Assembly: GCA_017305195.1 (NCBI GenBank)
Contig: JAFKMU010000043.1
Coordinates: forward strand, 62,001 to 126,000
Source of the DNA: Verrucomicrobiota bacterium
GTDB lineage: Bacteria; Verrucomicrobiota; Verrucomicrobiia; Chthoniobacterales; Terrimicrobiaceae
Length of the DNA: 64,000 nucleotides
Reading direction: 5' to 3'
The notes beneath the pieces were generated by a model. That model worked only from the letters and a program-made list of their open reading frames with translations, did not search any database and had not been told where the DNA came from. Position 1 is the stretch's first letter. Each line of letters begins with the position of its first letter. Shown piece after piece: positions 16,363-25,261 of this stretch. A program made the translations under genes and the position numbers.

Positions 16363-17314
16363 ATGGCGGCACCCGTCGCGGGGCGTCGGCCATCGGAGCC
16401 CCCGTGCTTTCAGCTTCTCGGAGCTGCTGATGGCCGCGGCCATCGCGGTTTGCGTCCTGACTGTGGCGGTAATCGCTTTTCGCGCGGTTTCCCAGTCGGC
16501 GAATCGGTATGGCCAGTATACCAAGATCCAGCTCCCTGGCGGCGCGCTCTTTACCCTGTACGGAATCAATGGGACCGAACTTCAAACGTGGGTGGCTCCC
16601 AATTACGGGAGAGTTGCCCAGGCGGAACTGCTCAGGCAGGCGTTCTACGAAGACATCTCCCGGGCGACCGCTGTTTTCTGCCTGGCCCGGACGGGGCGAG
16701 ATTCCATCGTTCGTCCGACAAGCATCAACATTGATCAGGGTCAGTATCCGAACTTTGATGCGCGAACATTGGGAACGCCGGAGGATTTCCGAACGTTTCT
16801 CGAGAACAATGGTGTCGCGGACGCCGGATTTTTTTTCGGCTATCGAGGCGCGGCTGGGCGGACGAATCTTTCGATATTCATTCTGCAGCCGTCGACTTCC
16901 GAAACAGCCTTGAGCGTACGCGCGGTGTACGAACTGGACATGATCGCGACCGAGGGAGTTCCGAACGGCACGTATGTTTCCGTGCGGAGATACGACAACT
17001 ATAGCGCTCAGAATCGCGCTCCCACGGACTACTACGACATCTTTTATCCGGAGAGCGATCCTCAGGATTTTCCCGTGACTGCGGTCAGTTTCGAGCTGGC
17101 CCGGCGGATGTCTCCGGATGATACGGGGTACGACCTTTTCAAGGTGGCGCCGGAAAGGCCGTTTTATTTCCTCTGGTGGCCTGACCCGGCGACCCCGGTG
17201 CTGGCCAATGAAACCAACCCCGCCTATGGGAATGGAGATCCCCGCGCGGCCTACGGTGCGATGGGGAGCCGGACCTCCTTCTTTTTGGTCGTGCCTATGT
17301 TTCCCGCCTTATGA
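16337..17314 (+). CDS. Minor pilin / GspJ-like pseudopilin
   Basis: A 325-residue pilin-like protein with a 24-residue basic leader ending SPRA, then FSFSELLMAAAIAVCVLTVAVI with glutamate at +5 (E29). The residue before the cut is Ala. The large soluble domain (ELLRQAFYEDISRATAVFC and later YDIFYPESDPQD) fits larger pseudopilins such as GspJ or PilW, but exact orthology is uncertain. The start overlaps the PilP-like gene by 26 bp and the stop overlaps the next gene by 4 bp. Confidence 0.72.
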   Translation: MTPRPPITRWRHPSRGVGHRSPRAFSFSELLMAAAIAVCVLTVAVIAFRAVSQSANRYGQYTKIQLPGGALFTLYGINGTELQTWVAPNYGRVAQAELLRQAFYEDISRATAVFCLARTGRDSIVRPTSINIDQGQYPNFDARTLGTPEDFRTFLENNGVADAGFFFGYRGAAGRTNLSIFILQPSTSETALSVRAVYELDMIATEGVPNGTYVSVRRYDNYSAQNRAPTDYYDIFYPESDPQDFPVTAVSFELARRMSPDDTGYDLFKVAPERPFYFLWWPDPATPVLANETNPAYGNGDPRAAYGAMGSRTSFFLVVPMFPAL

Positions 17315-18630
17315 AACGCCGGGAGACGAGCGCAGCATCTGGATCGGTGCTGGTGTATTCCCTGCTCATCTGCGTGGTGGGTGCGGTATTGCTGGCTGCA
17401 TGGATTTCGCTTCTGGGCAGCCGCGTGAGCTATGTGGAGAACGCGGTGAAGCCTGCGATCAACCGGCGCATCGTCCTGGAGAACAGCCGGGCGCTCGCGA
17501 CCGAGTACCTGCTGGAAAATGTCCTGCCCTATTCCTTTCAGACGCCGCCCGCCATCGACTTTGGCGCTCTGGATGGCTGGGGGAGTTTTTCGCTGACCGC
17601 CTCGGGGCAGGTCCTAGTGCCGCTAAACTCCATGACGGTCCAGCATGGAACGAGTGGCGGGACTACGTTCGGGCAGGTGAATCACTTTTCACCGGGCCTC
17701 GGGATCGGTTTTCAATCGGTCATTTCCGGTACGCTTTCCGATGGGCGTGACCAGCTTCCCTGGACGTTCTACGCAAAATCGAGAAGCCCGATTTTCGCGG
17801 GGGATTTGCTGACCGTTCAAAGAAGCGGAGTGATCTCTCCCGTTACCGGCAATGTTTTCCTGGGAGGGGGTGTTCTCGGGGCGGCAAATTTCGTCACATG
17901 GCAGGCGGGCGCCTACGGACTGTCGGCACGGACCTTCCAGGCGGCATCGATCGCAGACCTGGCTGTGATTGCTGGCTGCGAAATGCAGCTCAACTTTCCC
18001 TTCGTACCGGTAACCTCGGGCGGAGGATATTATGACGGCCCGCTCAACGTCGTCAGCCCGGGAGGCAACGTGAACTCTCTCGCCGTCCGGCTGGGCAACC
18101 TCGCGCCGATAGTGGTCGATCCCCAGGCATCCCAGATCAAGGATGGCTCGACGACGGACGGTACAGGCGCCGTGACCATCGATCTCGGGCACATTTCCGG
18201 CAACTATGTGATCATCGGCAACATGACCAGCCTCACGCTCGTGGGAGTTCCCAATGCCGTCACGGGCGAGAGCTATCCCATGGCGCGTATCGTCTATGTC
18301 CAAAACGTGGGTTCGGCCGGGGCAGTCATGCCCATCGCGCTCTCCGGTAGCAACACACGGAGAGTGTACCTTGCCATCAAGAAAATGGACGGCAGCGCGA
18401 CCGTCGCTCTTGCCAGCAATGCCTCATGGCGACTCGCCGGGGTGTTTGAGGCCTGCCCTCTGAGCTTCAACCTGGGCGGGCATAGCCTGACTGTGACTGG
18501 GGGATTCCGGACGAACCGGGAGGTGCGGGTGGTGAGCGGCAGCGTGACGGTTCAGAGAGATGTTGCGGCCTGGGGAAATCTGGAGTCCTTCGCGGACCGA
18601 AACGCCTGGCTGGAGGTCTATCGCCAATGA
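17311..18630 (+). CDS. PilX-like minor pilus protein with beta-rich C-terminus
   Basis: A 439-residue protein with the N-terminus typical of PilX/GspK-like subunits: SAASGSVLVYSLLICVVGAVLLAAW, one hydrophobic helix without the usual +5 glutamate. Residues 35-250 are unrecognised. The C-terminal 200 residues are Gly/Val/Asn-rich (SPGGNVNSLAVRLGNLAP, ISGNYVIIGNMTSLTLVG) and look like stacked beta strands, recalling the end of the large pilin at 10224. Such proteins usually cap the tip of the pilus or pseudopilus. It overlaps both neighbours by 4 bp. Confidence 0.7.
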   Translation: MKRRETSAASGSVLVYSLLICVVGAVLLAAWISLLGSRVSYVENAVKPAINRRIVLENSRALATEYLLENVLPYSFQTPPAIDFGALDGWGSFSLTASGQVLVPLNSMTVQHGTSGGTTFGQVNHFSPGLGIGFQSVISGTLSDGRDQLPWTFYAKSRSPIFAGDLLTVQRSGVISPVTGNVFLGGGVLGAANFVTWQAGAYGLSARTFQAASIADLAVIAGCEMQLNFPFVPVTSGGGYYDGPLNVVSPGGNVNSLAVRLGNLAPIVVDPQASQIKDGSTTDGTGAVTIDLGHISGNYVIIGNMTSLTLVGVPNAVTGESYPMARIVYVQNVGSAGAVMPIALSGSNTRRVYLAIKKMDGSATVALASNASWRLAGVFEACPLSFNLGGHSLTVTGGFRTNREVRVVSGSVTVQRDVAAWGNLESFADRNAWLEVYRQ

Positions 18631-19016
18631 AAAATCGAGGTTACTCACTGGTCGAGACGCTGGTTGCGTCGGGCATCCTCCTGGTGGCGATCGGGGCAGC
18701 CGTTTCGCTGGCGGTGACGATGACGGCGTTTGAGGAGGGAAATGCCAAAGTCTCGCGGGCTTTCAATTACCAGGAGCAGGCGGCAAGGCTCTATCATTTG
18801 GGACTGACCCCCGATGAAATCTCCGGACTCCTGCCAGCGGAGTCCGCAGTGGAGAGCCTGACGTTTACGACCGATGCCCTGGTGATCGCCAACCTCGGCA
18901 CCGTCGAGACGGCGACGCTCCAGATGGAGTATCAGTCCGGCGCAACGATTACCTCAGCGACTGCTGGCGTGAATCAGGTAAATACGATAACTCTCGTGCG
19001 GCCCAGCATCCGGTAA
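18627..19016 (+). CDS. Minor pilin / GspI- or PilV-like pseudopilin
   Basis: A 129-residue pilin-like protein with a very short leader MKNRG, then YSLVETLVASGILLVAIGAAVSLAV. The cut is Gly/Tyr with glutamate at +5, and the VETLVASGIL form resembles GspI/PilV. Its size fits. It overlaps the PilX-like gene by 4 bp and ends 3 bp before pilC. Confidence 0.78.
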   Translation: MKNRGYSLVETLVASGILLVAIGAAVSLAVTMTAFEEGNAKVSRAFNYQEQAARLYHLGLTPDEISGLLPAESAVESLTFTTDALVIANLGTVETATLQMEYQSGATITSATAGVNQVNTITLVRPSIR

Positions 19017-19019
19017 ATC

Positions 19020-20282
19020 ATGCTCAAGAAGGTCGTCCTTACTAATATTCATACTGCCCGGTCCATTCCGGTCATCGTCGATACCGATGATGACCAGAAG
19101 GCCATCCTTGGCGCGGGGAAAGCCCCGAATGAGACGGCGGTGGTCACGGATATCGTGGGCGTGGACGAGGCCGTCCACCGCGCGACGACGAAGGCACCGG
19201 GCAAGGAGGAGATGGTGACGCTCTTCGGCGGTCTCGCTCGATGCCTGGAGCGGAATATTTCCACGATCAAGAGCCTTGAATTGATCTCCGGTCGCCTGAG
19301 CACGCCCCGGTATCGCGGCGTCGTGGCGGATATTTCGCAGAAGGTGCTGGAGGGAGAGCGGCTGAGCGACTGTTTCGCGATGCATCCCGATCTGTTTACC
19401 GAGGATATCGTGGCGCTCATCCGGGCCGGTGAGGAATCCGGGCAGGTTCACGAAATCTTTCGTCAGATCGCGCGGTCCAATGACAAGAGCCAGCGCGTGC
19501 TGAAGAAGCTGAAAGCCGGGTTGATCTATCCCGCTATCGTGCTGGTGCTATCCTTCGTGGTGGTGATCGTCATGAGCTTCACGCTCGTTCCCGCGATCTC
19601 CAAGCTCTACGGGGCGATGAACGTGAGCCTGCCGACGGCGACCAAGATCATGATGGCGTTTTCGCAGATTCTCATCAATCAGCCGTATTACCTGATCGTT
19701 CCCGTGGCGGGCTTGGTCATGCTTTTCAAGTATTGGCCGAAGATCTATCGCATCCCGAGGGTGCAGATAGCTCTGACCCGCGTTCCGACTATCGGAAACA
19801 TCATCCGGAAATCCGCGGCCATGGTCAGCTTCCGGTGCTTGTCCCTGCTGTTGCATTCGAATGTTCGCATCACCACGGCTTTGGAGATTTCGGCCCGCGC
19901 CTCCGGACACGTTGAATTCGAACAGTTTTTCCTTCGCGTCAGGGAACATATCAATGACGGGTTGTCGTTGCCCGAGGGGTTCCTGATCGAGTCTCATCGC
20001 CTTGGGCCCGATGGTCGCATGATTGCAGGCGTCGTGCAGATGGCCGGTGAAACAGGGGGAGTCAACGAGATGCTCGACCAGATCGCCGGAGATTATGAAG
20101 AGGAGCTCGATCTTATCGCAGGACAGCTCGATAAAATCCTGGAGCCGATCATGATCGTGTTTCTCGCCACCATCGTGGGATTCCTGATTTACGCGATCTA
20201 TGGGCCGATCTTCAACCTCAGCAAGGTGATCCTACCCAAAAAACCGGGCCAGCCTGTGCCGACCGCGCAGACAACCCGGTGA
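19020..20282 (+). CDS. pilC: PilC/GspF-family inner-membrane platform protein
   Basis: A 420-residue platform protein of the pilus motor. About 60 N-terminal residues are unusual, then comes the first GspF domain (FGGLARCLERNISTIKSLELIS, GEESGQVHEIFRQIA), membrane helices (IYPAIVLVLSFVVVIVMSF and a second near 220), the second GspF domain (FRCLSLLLHSNVRITTALEISA, AGETGGVNEMLDQIA) and a final helix (IMIVFLATIVGFLIYAIYG). It works with PilB and PilT below the membrane. The sensor kinase ATG uses the last base of its stop (TGATG). Confidence 0.92.
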   Translation: MLKKVVLTNIHTARSIPVIVDTDDDQKAILGAGKAPNETAVVTDIVGVDEAVHRATTKAPGKEEMVTLFGGLARCLERNISTIKSLELISGRLSTPRYRGVVADISQKVLEGERLSDCFAMHPDLFTEDIVALIRAGEESGQVHEIFRQIARSNDKSQRVLKKLKAGLIYPAIVLVLSFVVVIVMSFTLVPAISKLYGAMNVSLPTATKIMMAFSQILINQPYYLIVPVAGLVMLFKYWPKIYRIPRVQIALTRVPTIGNIIRKSAAMVSFRCLSLLLHSNVRITTALEISARASGHVEFEQFFLRVREHINDGLSLPEGFLIESHRLGPDGRMIAGVVQMAGETGGVNEMLDQIAGDYEEELDLIAGQLDKILEPIMIVFLATIVGFLIYAIYGPIFNLSKVILPKKPGQPVPTAQTTR

Positions 20283-22738
20283 TGAAACTCAAAAAGGGGA
20301 CTGTTTATTCCAGGGCGCTGGCGATCTTTCTGCTCGCTTCCCTGTTGCTTTTGGGCGCGGTGGCCGCCTTGACCCAGCTGATTATCCTGCGCGAGTTTGG
20401 CCAGACCGAGAGCCGCGAACTCAAGGCGACGATGCAGAGAGTCGCATTGCTGCTGGAACGTGAGGAAAGCGCACTGGAGGCCGCGATGCGCAACTGGTCC
20501 CAGCTTGCGTTCTATCGCTCCCTGGCTCGTGGAAGCAACTTGGGAGACGCGGAAGAGGATGAGGTCGTTCGCTCCCTGGGGAATCTGCGGGCGGATTTTC
20601 TTGCGGTGGTAGGACCCGACGGAAGGGTGAAACAGATGTATTTTCGAAACGATACATCGAGAAACACCCTCGTTAAGGGGTTGGCGGCAGTCCTTTCCGG
20701 GGTGGCCAAGGACGGGAAGAGGGAGAAGTCCTCCGGGTTTATCACGGTCGAAAACAGTCTGTGCAGCGTGAACTGCCTGAAAATTGAAAACTCTCCCGGC
20801 ATTTTGATGGTCGGCCGGATTTTTGATCGGGAGGCATGGGTGTTTCTGGAGCAGATGTTTTCGGCGGAGGTCACTTTCCGGTCTTTTGCCGAGCCCACGA
20901 TGGGGGTGATCTCCCCGGAGAACATTGTGGACCTGTTCAATGACAAAGACGTCGTCATCAGCGTGGAGAACAATGCGCGAATCACGGGGATTCGTCTGGT
21001 CAGGGGGATCGACGGCGCTCCGATCGGATATTTCAAGGTTTCCCAAGGTCGTCCTTTGCGGCAGGAAGGGCTGCATGCCAGTAGTGTATTCCTGACTGGG
21101 ATTTCCCTGGCGGGAGGCGCCCTGGTCTTCCTTGTCTGGCTGCTGCTGGATCGCACGATCCTTGCGCGTATTTCCGACCTGACGAACAAGCTGGAAAAGG
21201 AAAAACAGTCCGGACGCCTCCCGGTGCGGCTGGATTTCAAAGGAGATGATGAACTGGGCACCCTGGCGCGCAGCATTGAGGATCTGGCATCCCGGCTTGA
21301 GCACTCCCAGGATCAGTATCGCGCCATTGTGGAGGATCAGACCGAGCTGATTTGCCGATTCAATCAGGATTTTATCCTGACCTTTGTCAACGAGGTCTTT
21401 GGTCGTTACCTGGGCGGCGACCGGAAATCCGATTTGGTGGAAAGACTGCTCTTCGAGGTGCTGCCCGAGGATGCCGGACAGGAGTTGAAGCGAGTCTTTC
21501 TGTCATTAACCAAGGACAAGCCCATCGCGATTCAGACGACGGAGCTGAATTTCAAGGATGGCCGCAATCCTGTCTGGCTGCGCAGCACGCTCCGACGGGG
21601 GTTTGACGAACACGGTCGGGCCTTGGGCGGGCAATGGGTGGCCTCGGATGTCACGACACAGGTCCTTGCTCAAAAACAGTCGCTGGAGACGGAGCGCCGG
21701 TTCCGGCGGCTTTTTGAAACTTCCTCGGACGGCATTCTCCTTATTGATGTCGCCAGCATGCTGATCACCGATATCAATACGAGCCTGTGCCGGATGCTTT
21801 TCCTGGCGGGCAGTGATGTGCTGGGGAAACGGCTGCAGGAGATGCCTGTTTTCGGGCCTTGTCTGGAGCTGACGGGAGAGGCGGTTCGTCTCCCATCGAA
21901 AGATGTCTATACGGGAAACAAGCGGGAATGCCGCCTGGAACGCGTGGATGGAACTTCCCTGCACGCCGAGGTGCGGTGCTCGCGGTACTTGGTGGGAGAT
22001 CGCAATTATATCCAGCTCAACTTTCGCAACATCAGCGAACGGGTCGAGGGCGAGCACCAGATGCGCCTCCTGTCAGCAAAGCTGCTTCGGCTCCAGGATG
22101 AGGAACGGCGGCGCATCGCCCGGGAACTGCATGATTCCACAGCGCAGAATCTTTCCGCGCTGGAGATGAATATCAGCCTGCTGGAGCCGATCATTCAGCC
22201 GGCAAGCGGAAGGGTGTCGCGCATTATCAAGGAAACTCGTGAGATCGTGCAGGAATGCTCCCGGGAGCTTCGGAATATTTCCTACCTTCTCCACCCTCCG
22301 CTGATCGACGAGGTGGGGCTGGCCTTTGCCGTGAAGTGGTTTGTCGATGGTTTTGCCAAGCGTACGGGAATGGGGGTTCACCTCGAGGTCGGGCCTCAGT
22401 TTCCAAGGCTTGCGGCCGAGATCGAGATGCCCCTCTTCCGGGTGGTGCAGGAGGCGATGACCAATGTCTACCGCCATTCGCGGGCGGAAGACGTCTGGAT
22501 CACCCTTCGGCACACGGAAAATGAAGTGTCCCTGGAGATCCGGGATAACGGGCGGGGGTTTCCGGACCCGGGAATGCTGGAGGCCGACGGGACCGGCGGC
22601 GGGGTGGGACTTGCGGGCATGCGGGAGCGACTATCCAATCTGGGCGGTACGCTGGATGTGGCCAGTTCGTCATTTGGAGTTGTCGTGATCGCCACTCTGG
22701 GGCTTGATTCCAATCATGTCCGACCAGCCGCCGATTAG
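20282..22738 (+). CDS. Membrane sensor histidine kinase (CHASE4-like, HAMP, two PAS, HisKA_3, HATPase)
   Basis: An 818-residue kinase. Two membrane helices (about 12-34 and 265-285) enclose a roughly 230-residue extracytoplasmic sensor domain resembling CHASE4 (NWSQLAFYRSL region). Then follow a HAMP linker, two PAS domains (about 345-470 and 480-590), a HisKA_3 dimerisation region with RIARELHDSTAQNLSALEM (phospho-His near 616) and an ATPase domain with VVQEAMTNVYRHSRA, DNGRGF and GVGLAGMRERL. This is the NarX/DegS type. The ATG at 20282 shares a base with the pilC stop; a GTG at 20279 is one codon earlier. It is embedded between pilC and the response regulator. Confidence 0.9.
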   Translation: MKLKKGTVYSRALAIFLLASLLLLGAVAALTQLIILREFGQTESRELKATMQRVALLLEREESALEAAMRNWSQLAFYRSLARGSNLGDAEEDEVVRSLGNLRADFLAVVGPDGRVKQMYFRNDTSRNTLVKGLAAVLSGVAKDGKREKSSGFITVENSLCSVNCLKIENSPGILMVGRIFDREAWVFLEQMFSAEVTFRSFAEPTMGVISPENIVDLFNDKDVVISVENNARITGIRLVRGIDGAPIGYFKVSQGRPLRQEGLHASSVFLTGISLAGGALVFLVWLLLDRTILARISDLTNKLEKEKQSGRLPVRLDFKGDDELGTLARSIEDLASRLEHSQDQYRAIVEDQTELICRFNQDFILTFVNEVFGRYLGGDRKSDLVERLLFEVLPEDAGQELKRVFLSLTKDKPIAIQTTELNFKDGRNPVWLRSTLRRGFDEHGRALGGQWVASDVTTQVLAQKQSLETERRFRRLFETSSDGILLIDVASMLITDINTSLCRMLFLAGSDVLGKRLQEMPVFGPCLELTGEAVRLPSKDVYTGNKRECRLERVDGTSLHAEVRCSRYLVGDRNYIQLNFRNISERVEGEHQMRLLSAKLLRLQDEERRRIARELHDSTAQNLSALEMNISLLEPIIQPASGRVSRIIKETREIVQECSRELRNISYLLHPPLIDEVGLAFAVKWFVDGFAKRTGMGVHLEVGPQFPRLAAEIEMPLFRVVQEAMTNVYRHSRAEDVWITLRHTENEVSLEIRDNGRGFPDPGMLEADGTGGGVGLAGMRERLSNLGGTLDVASSSFGVVVIATLGLDSNHVRPAAD

Positions 22739-23378
22739 GATTGTCATCGCCGACGACCACGAGATCGTCCGCCAGGGAGTCCGCAACCTGATCGAGGGGG
22801 AGCCGGATATGGAGTTGTGCGGGGAGGCGACCATCGGTCGCGACGCCGTCGATATCGTGACACAGATCACACCGGACGTGGTCGTGCTGGACATCAGCAT
22901 GCCGGGCCTGAACGGGATCGAGGCGACACGGCAGATTCTGAAGCAGTCGCCCAAGACTCGTGTGCTGATGTTTACCATGCATGATGCGGAGCAACTGGTG
23001 CTCGAGGTCTTCAATGCCGGAGCGCATGGCTACCTGCTCAAATCCGACGCGGGCCGACATCTGGTGACGGCAATCCGCACAGTCGCCTCAGGTTCCCGCT
23101 ATTTCAGCTCCAAGCTCTCGGAGGTCATCTTCGAGAGCTTCCTGCACAAGGATTTGCCGCATCAGCCCGAGAGCACTCAGCCCAAGCCGAGTTCGCGCGA
23201 ACGGGAGATCATTCAGCTCCTGGCCGAGGGCAAGAGTAACAAGGAGGTCGCTGCGGTGCTAGGAATCAGCGTAAAGACCGCGGAGACCCATCGCGCCGCT
23301 GTCATGCGCAAGCTGGGCCTTCATTCGATCAGCGAATTGGTTCGGTACGCCATTCGGAACAAAATCATTGAAGCGTAG
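22716..23378 (+). CDS. NarL/DegU-type response regulator
   Basis: A 220-residue regulator with a receiver domain (IRIVIADDHEIVRQGVRNL, phospho-Asp in VVVLDISMPG near residue 57, conserved Lys in YLLKSD) and a LuxR-type helix-turn-helix (REREIIQLLAEGKSNKEVAA, VKTAETHRAAVMRKLGL). It is the evident partner of the kinase just upstream, whose gene it overlaps by 23 bp. A TTG at 22704 is a less likely start. It is the last gene before the small-pilin block, so control of those pilins is a reasonable guess. Confidence 0.92.
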   Translation: MSDQPPIRIVIADDHEIVRQGVRNLIEGEPDMELCGEATIGRDAVDIVTQITPDVVVLDISMPGLNGIEATRQILKQSPKTRVLMFTMHDAEQLVLEVFNAGAHGYLLKSDAGRHLVTAIRTVASGSRYFSSKLSEVIFESFLHKDLPHQPESTQPKPSSREREIIQLLAEGKSNKEVAAVLGISVKTAETHRAAVMRKLGLHSISELVRYAIRNKIIEA

Positions 23379-23395
23379 TGCAACTGTTGCATAAA
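23379..23395 (+). promoter_or_regulatory. Palindrome TGCAAC-T-GTTGCA with GTTGCATAAA, upstream of the small pilins
   Basis: TGCAAC-T-GTTGCA (23379-23391) is a perfect 6-bp inverted repeat directly after the response regulator stop. It overlaps GTTGCATAAA (23386-23395), the element also present before the large pilin gene at 10141. It may bind the response regulator or another dimeric protein. Confidence 0.4.
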
Positions 23396-23400
23396 TCAAT

Positions 23401-23436
23401 ACAGGGAATCCCCCGATCGAATTGCGGGTTTCCTGT
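23401..23436 (+). terminator. Strong hairpin between the response regulator and the first small pilin
   Basis: Arms 23401-23413 and 23424-23436 (ACAGGGAATCCCC and GCGGGTTTCCTGT) pair at 12 of 13 positions, counting two G-T pairs. No T-run follows. It may partly separate the upstream operon from the pilins, or stabilise the 5' end of an abundant pilin mRNA. Confidence 0.45.
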
Positions 23437-23476
23437 TGTCGCCTGATAGAGAACTTCTTGCCACGATGAAGACGCT

Positions 23477-23875
23477 ATGAAATCCAAGCACCTCTCGTCG
23501 GCTCAGGGCTTCAGCCTTGTGGAACTCCTCGTCGTGATTGCCGTGATCGCGATCATCGCGGCCATCGCTATCCCAAACATCGCGAATATCACCTCCCAGG
23601 CGACAATCGCTAAAAACCAGCGCAACGCGCAGAATATTGTCTCCACGGCAAATGCTGCTCGAGCGGCTGGATATACGGGTGCTTGGGGAAGTGAGGTTGG
23701 CGCGGGTACTAACCTGCTTACTGGCGTAACAGTCGGCACTGGCGGCCAAGCGATGAGCTTTTCCATTTCGGGACTTTCCGGTGCTGATGTGACTAATGCT
23801 GCCTTATACATGGACTATACGGCTGGCACTAATGGTCTGCCCGATTCGGTCACTTACAAGCAGACCACTAACTAA
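23477..23875 (+). CDS. Type IV pilin (candidate major subunit)
   Basis: A 132-residue pilin with leader MKSKHLSSAQG, cut before FSLVELLVVIAVIAIIAAIAIP, and glutamate at +5. The soluble part is short and rich in Ala, Gly and Thr. Size, the canonical Gly/Phe cut, its own upstream hairpin and regulatory palindrome, and first place in the small-pilin block make it the best candidate for the main subunit. A four-codon frame (ATG at 23466, MKTL) ends in an ATGA overlap with its start and may couple translation. Confidence 0.82.
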   Translation: MKSKHLSSAQGFSLVELLVVIAVIAIIAAIAIPNIANITSQATIAKNQRNAQNIVSTANAARAAGYTGAWGSEVGAGTNLLTGVTVGTGGQAMSFSISGLSGADVTNAALYMDYTAGTNGLPDSVTYKQTTN

Positions 23876-23884
23876 AGGTAGAAG

Positions 23885-24331
23885 ATGAACTTTCCGCCCC
23901 CACCTCCTTATCGTTGGGCTCGGAAAGCATTCACCCTAATCGAACTTCTCGTAGTCATCGCCGTCATTGGAATCATGGCGGCGCTGATCATCGCCTCGAT
24001 CACCAACACCGCGCGGGATACCCACGCGGTGTTGGCTCGTCAACAGGCGGTGGTGGTGCAGGAGGCCCTGAACGCCTGGGTGGCGGCGGCTTCCAGCGGC
24101 GGCGGCAGCCTGCAGCAAGCCCGCGCCACCTACAACGCCGCAGCCACCGGAGCGCAGAAGCTCGCCTTGATCCAAGACTATCTCGATGCCTCGACGCGCG
24201 GAAACCTGACCGCTGTGGGAAACTATCTTCGCAGCGATTCCATGATCATGCAGGGAAATGCGCTGAGCTTTTCCGCATGGCCGGCGAACGACTACCCGAG
24301 CGTCCAGCTTTCCACCTATACCGCCCAATGA
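23885..24331 (+). CDS. Type IV pilin-like protein
   Basis: A 148-residue pilin-like protein with leader MNFPPPPPYRWARKA, cut before FTLIELLVVIAVIGIMAALI, and +5 glutamate at E20. Five prolines in a row in the leader are unusual. The Ala before the cut follows the pattern often seen in Verrucomicrobia. A ribosome site (AAAGGTAGAAG) precedes the ATG, and the stop overlaps the next gene by 4 bp. Confidence 0.78.
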   Translation: MNFPPPPPYRWARKAFTLIELLVVIAVIGIMAALIIASITNTARDTHAVLARQQAVVVQEALNAWVAAASSGGGSLQQARATYNAAATGAQKLALIQDYLDASTRGNLTAVGNYLRSDSMIMQGNALSFSAWPANDYPSVQLSTYTAQ

Positions 24332-24720
24332 ACGCCTTTTCCCTACATCGCGGGTTCTCGCTTGTGGAGGTGCTGGCGGCTGTCGCCATCATCGGGATCA
24401 TTACCTTTCTCGCCATCCCCAATCTCATTCGAATCAAGGAGGACAGCGAAAAAAACCTCGCGATCGCCCGGGCCGAGAGCCTGAACATGGCGATGGCGAC
24501 ATACGTGCAGGCGGTCGGCCAGTCGGCTGCGGTAGCGGGTTGGACTGACGCTGCCACGGATGACGAAAAGTACGACAGGCTGGCCCCGTATCTCGCCTTT
24601 GCCCCTGGCGACCTGGATAGCTACATGCCGAGGGGATACAACATCGCCTTCCCGGCCGCCATCGTGCCGCTCTCCAAGGCGACCTTGACCGGTTCGGGTA
24701 ATACGGCGATTGCCTATTAA
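24328..24720 (+). CDS. Type IV pilin-like protein
   Basis: A 130-residue pilin-like protein with leader MNAFSLHRG, cut before FSLVEVLAAVAIIGIITFLAIP, and +5 glutamate at E14. The ATG overlaps the upstream TGA (ATGA), which identifies it within a longer open frame beginning at 23914. The soluble domain includes AESLNMAMATYVQAVGQ, a normal post-helix pilin segment. Confidence 0.78.
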   Translation: MNAFSLHRGFSLVEVLAAVAIIGIITFLAIPNLIRIKEDSEKNLAIARAESLNMAMATYVQAVGQSAAVAGWTDAATDDEKYDRLAPYLAFAPGDLDSYMPRGYNIAFPAAIVPLSKATLTGSGNTAIAY

Positions 24721-24742
24721 TAGCTAATCAGGAGTTTCCCCA

Positions 24743-25261
24743 ATGAACGCTTCCTCCCAGCCCGTCGCATCCCGGGGGGAAAAGAAGCCCCGGGGTTTTT
24801 CCCTAACGGAAGTAATAATTGTCATCGGAGCCATCGGCGTCCTCGCCGCGGTCTGCATTCCGGTGATGAACGGAATCACCACGCAATCCCGGGCTGCTGT
24901 GGCAGAAAAGAACATGCGGACGCTGAATGCCGCAGTGCAGGCCTTTAACCAGTCCAATTGGGAATTAGTGTCGGCTCCCCAGGACGGAACGGACGATGAA
25001 CTTGCAATTTTCCTTTCTTTGCAGTACAGGGATAGTGCCGTGTCGCGACAAGCGCCCGGTTCGCCGTATCTCAATCCGATGTTTGATTTCGTCCGCTCGA
25101 GCGATCTTCAAGGTTATCGGGCCATCTGGAATGGCCGAATGTTCGAGATGGTGGGCCCAAATGCAACAGGTGACGGAATTGACCTGATGCGCCTCGGGGA
25201 AACGGCAGGCGGAGGAGCCTCGTTCCCAAATGGCTTTAGACCCGTAGGAGCACCCTGGTGA
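24743..25261 (+). CDS. Type IV pilin-like protein
   Basis: A 172-residue pilin-like protein with leader MNASSQPVASRGEKKPRG, cut before FSLTEVIIVIGAIGVLAAVCIP, and +5 glutamate at E23. The helix continues into NMRTLNAAVQAFNQS. The site AGGAG at 24730-24734 lies at good distance from the ATG. Its stop overlaps the pilB GTG by 4 bp (GTGA). It is the last of four pilin-like genes in tandem. Confidence 0.78.
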   Translation: MNASSQPVASRGEKKPRGFSLTEVIIVIGAIGVLAAVCIPVMNGITTQSRAAVAEKNMRTLNAAVQAFNQSNWELVSAPQDGTDDELAIFLSLQYRDSAVSRQAPGSPYLNPMFDFVRSSDLQGYRAIWNGRMFEMVGPNATGDGIDLMRLGETAGGGASFPNGFRPVGAPW

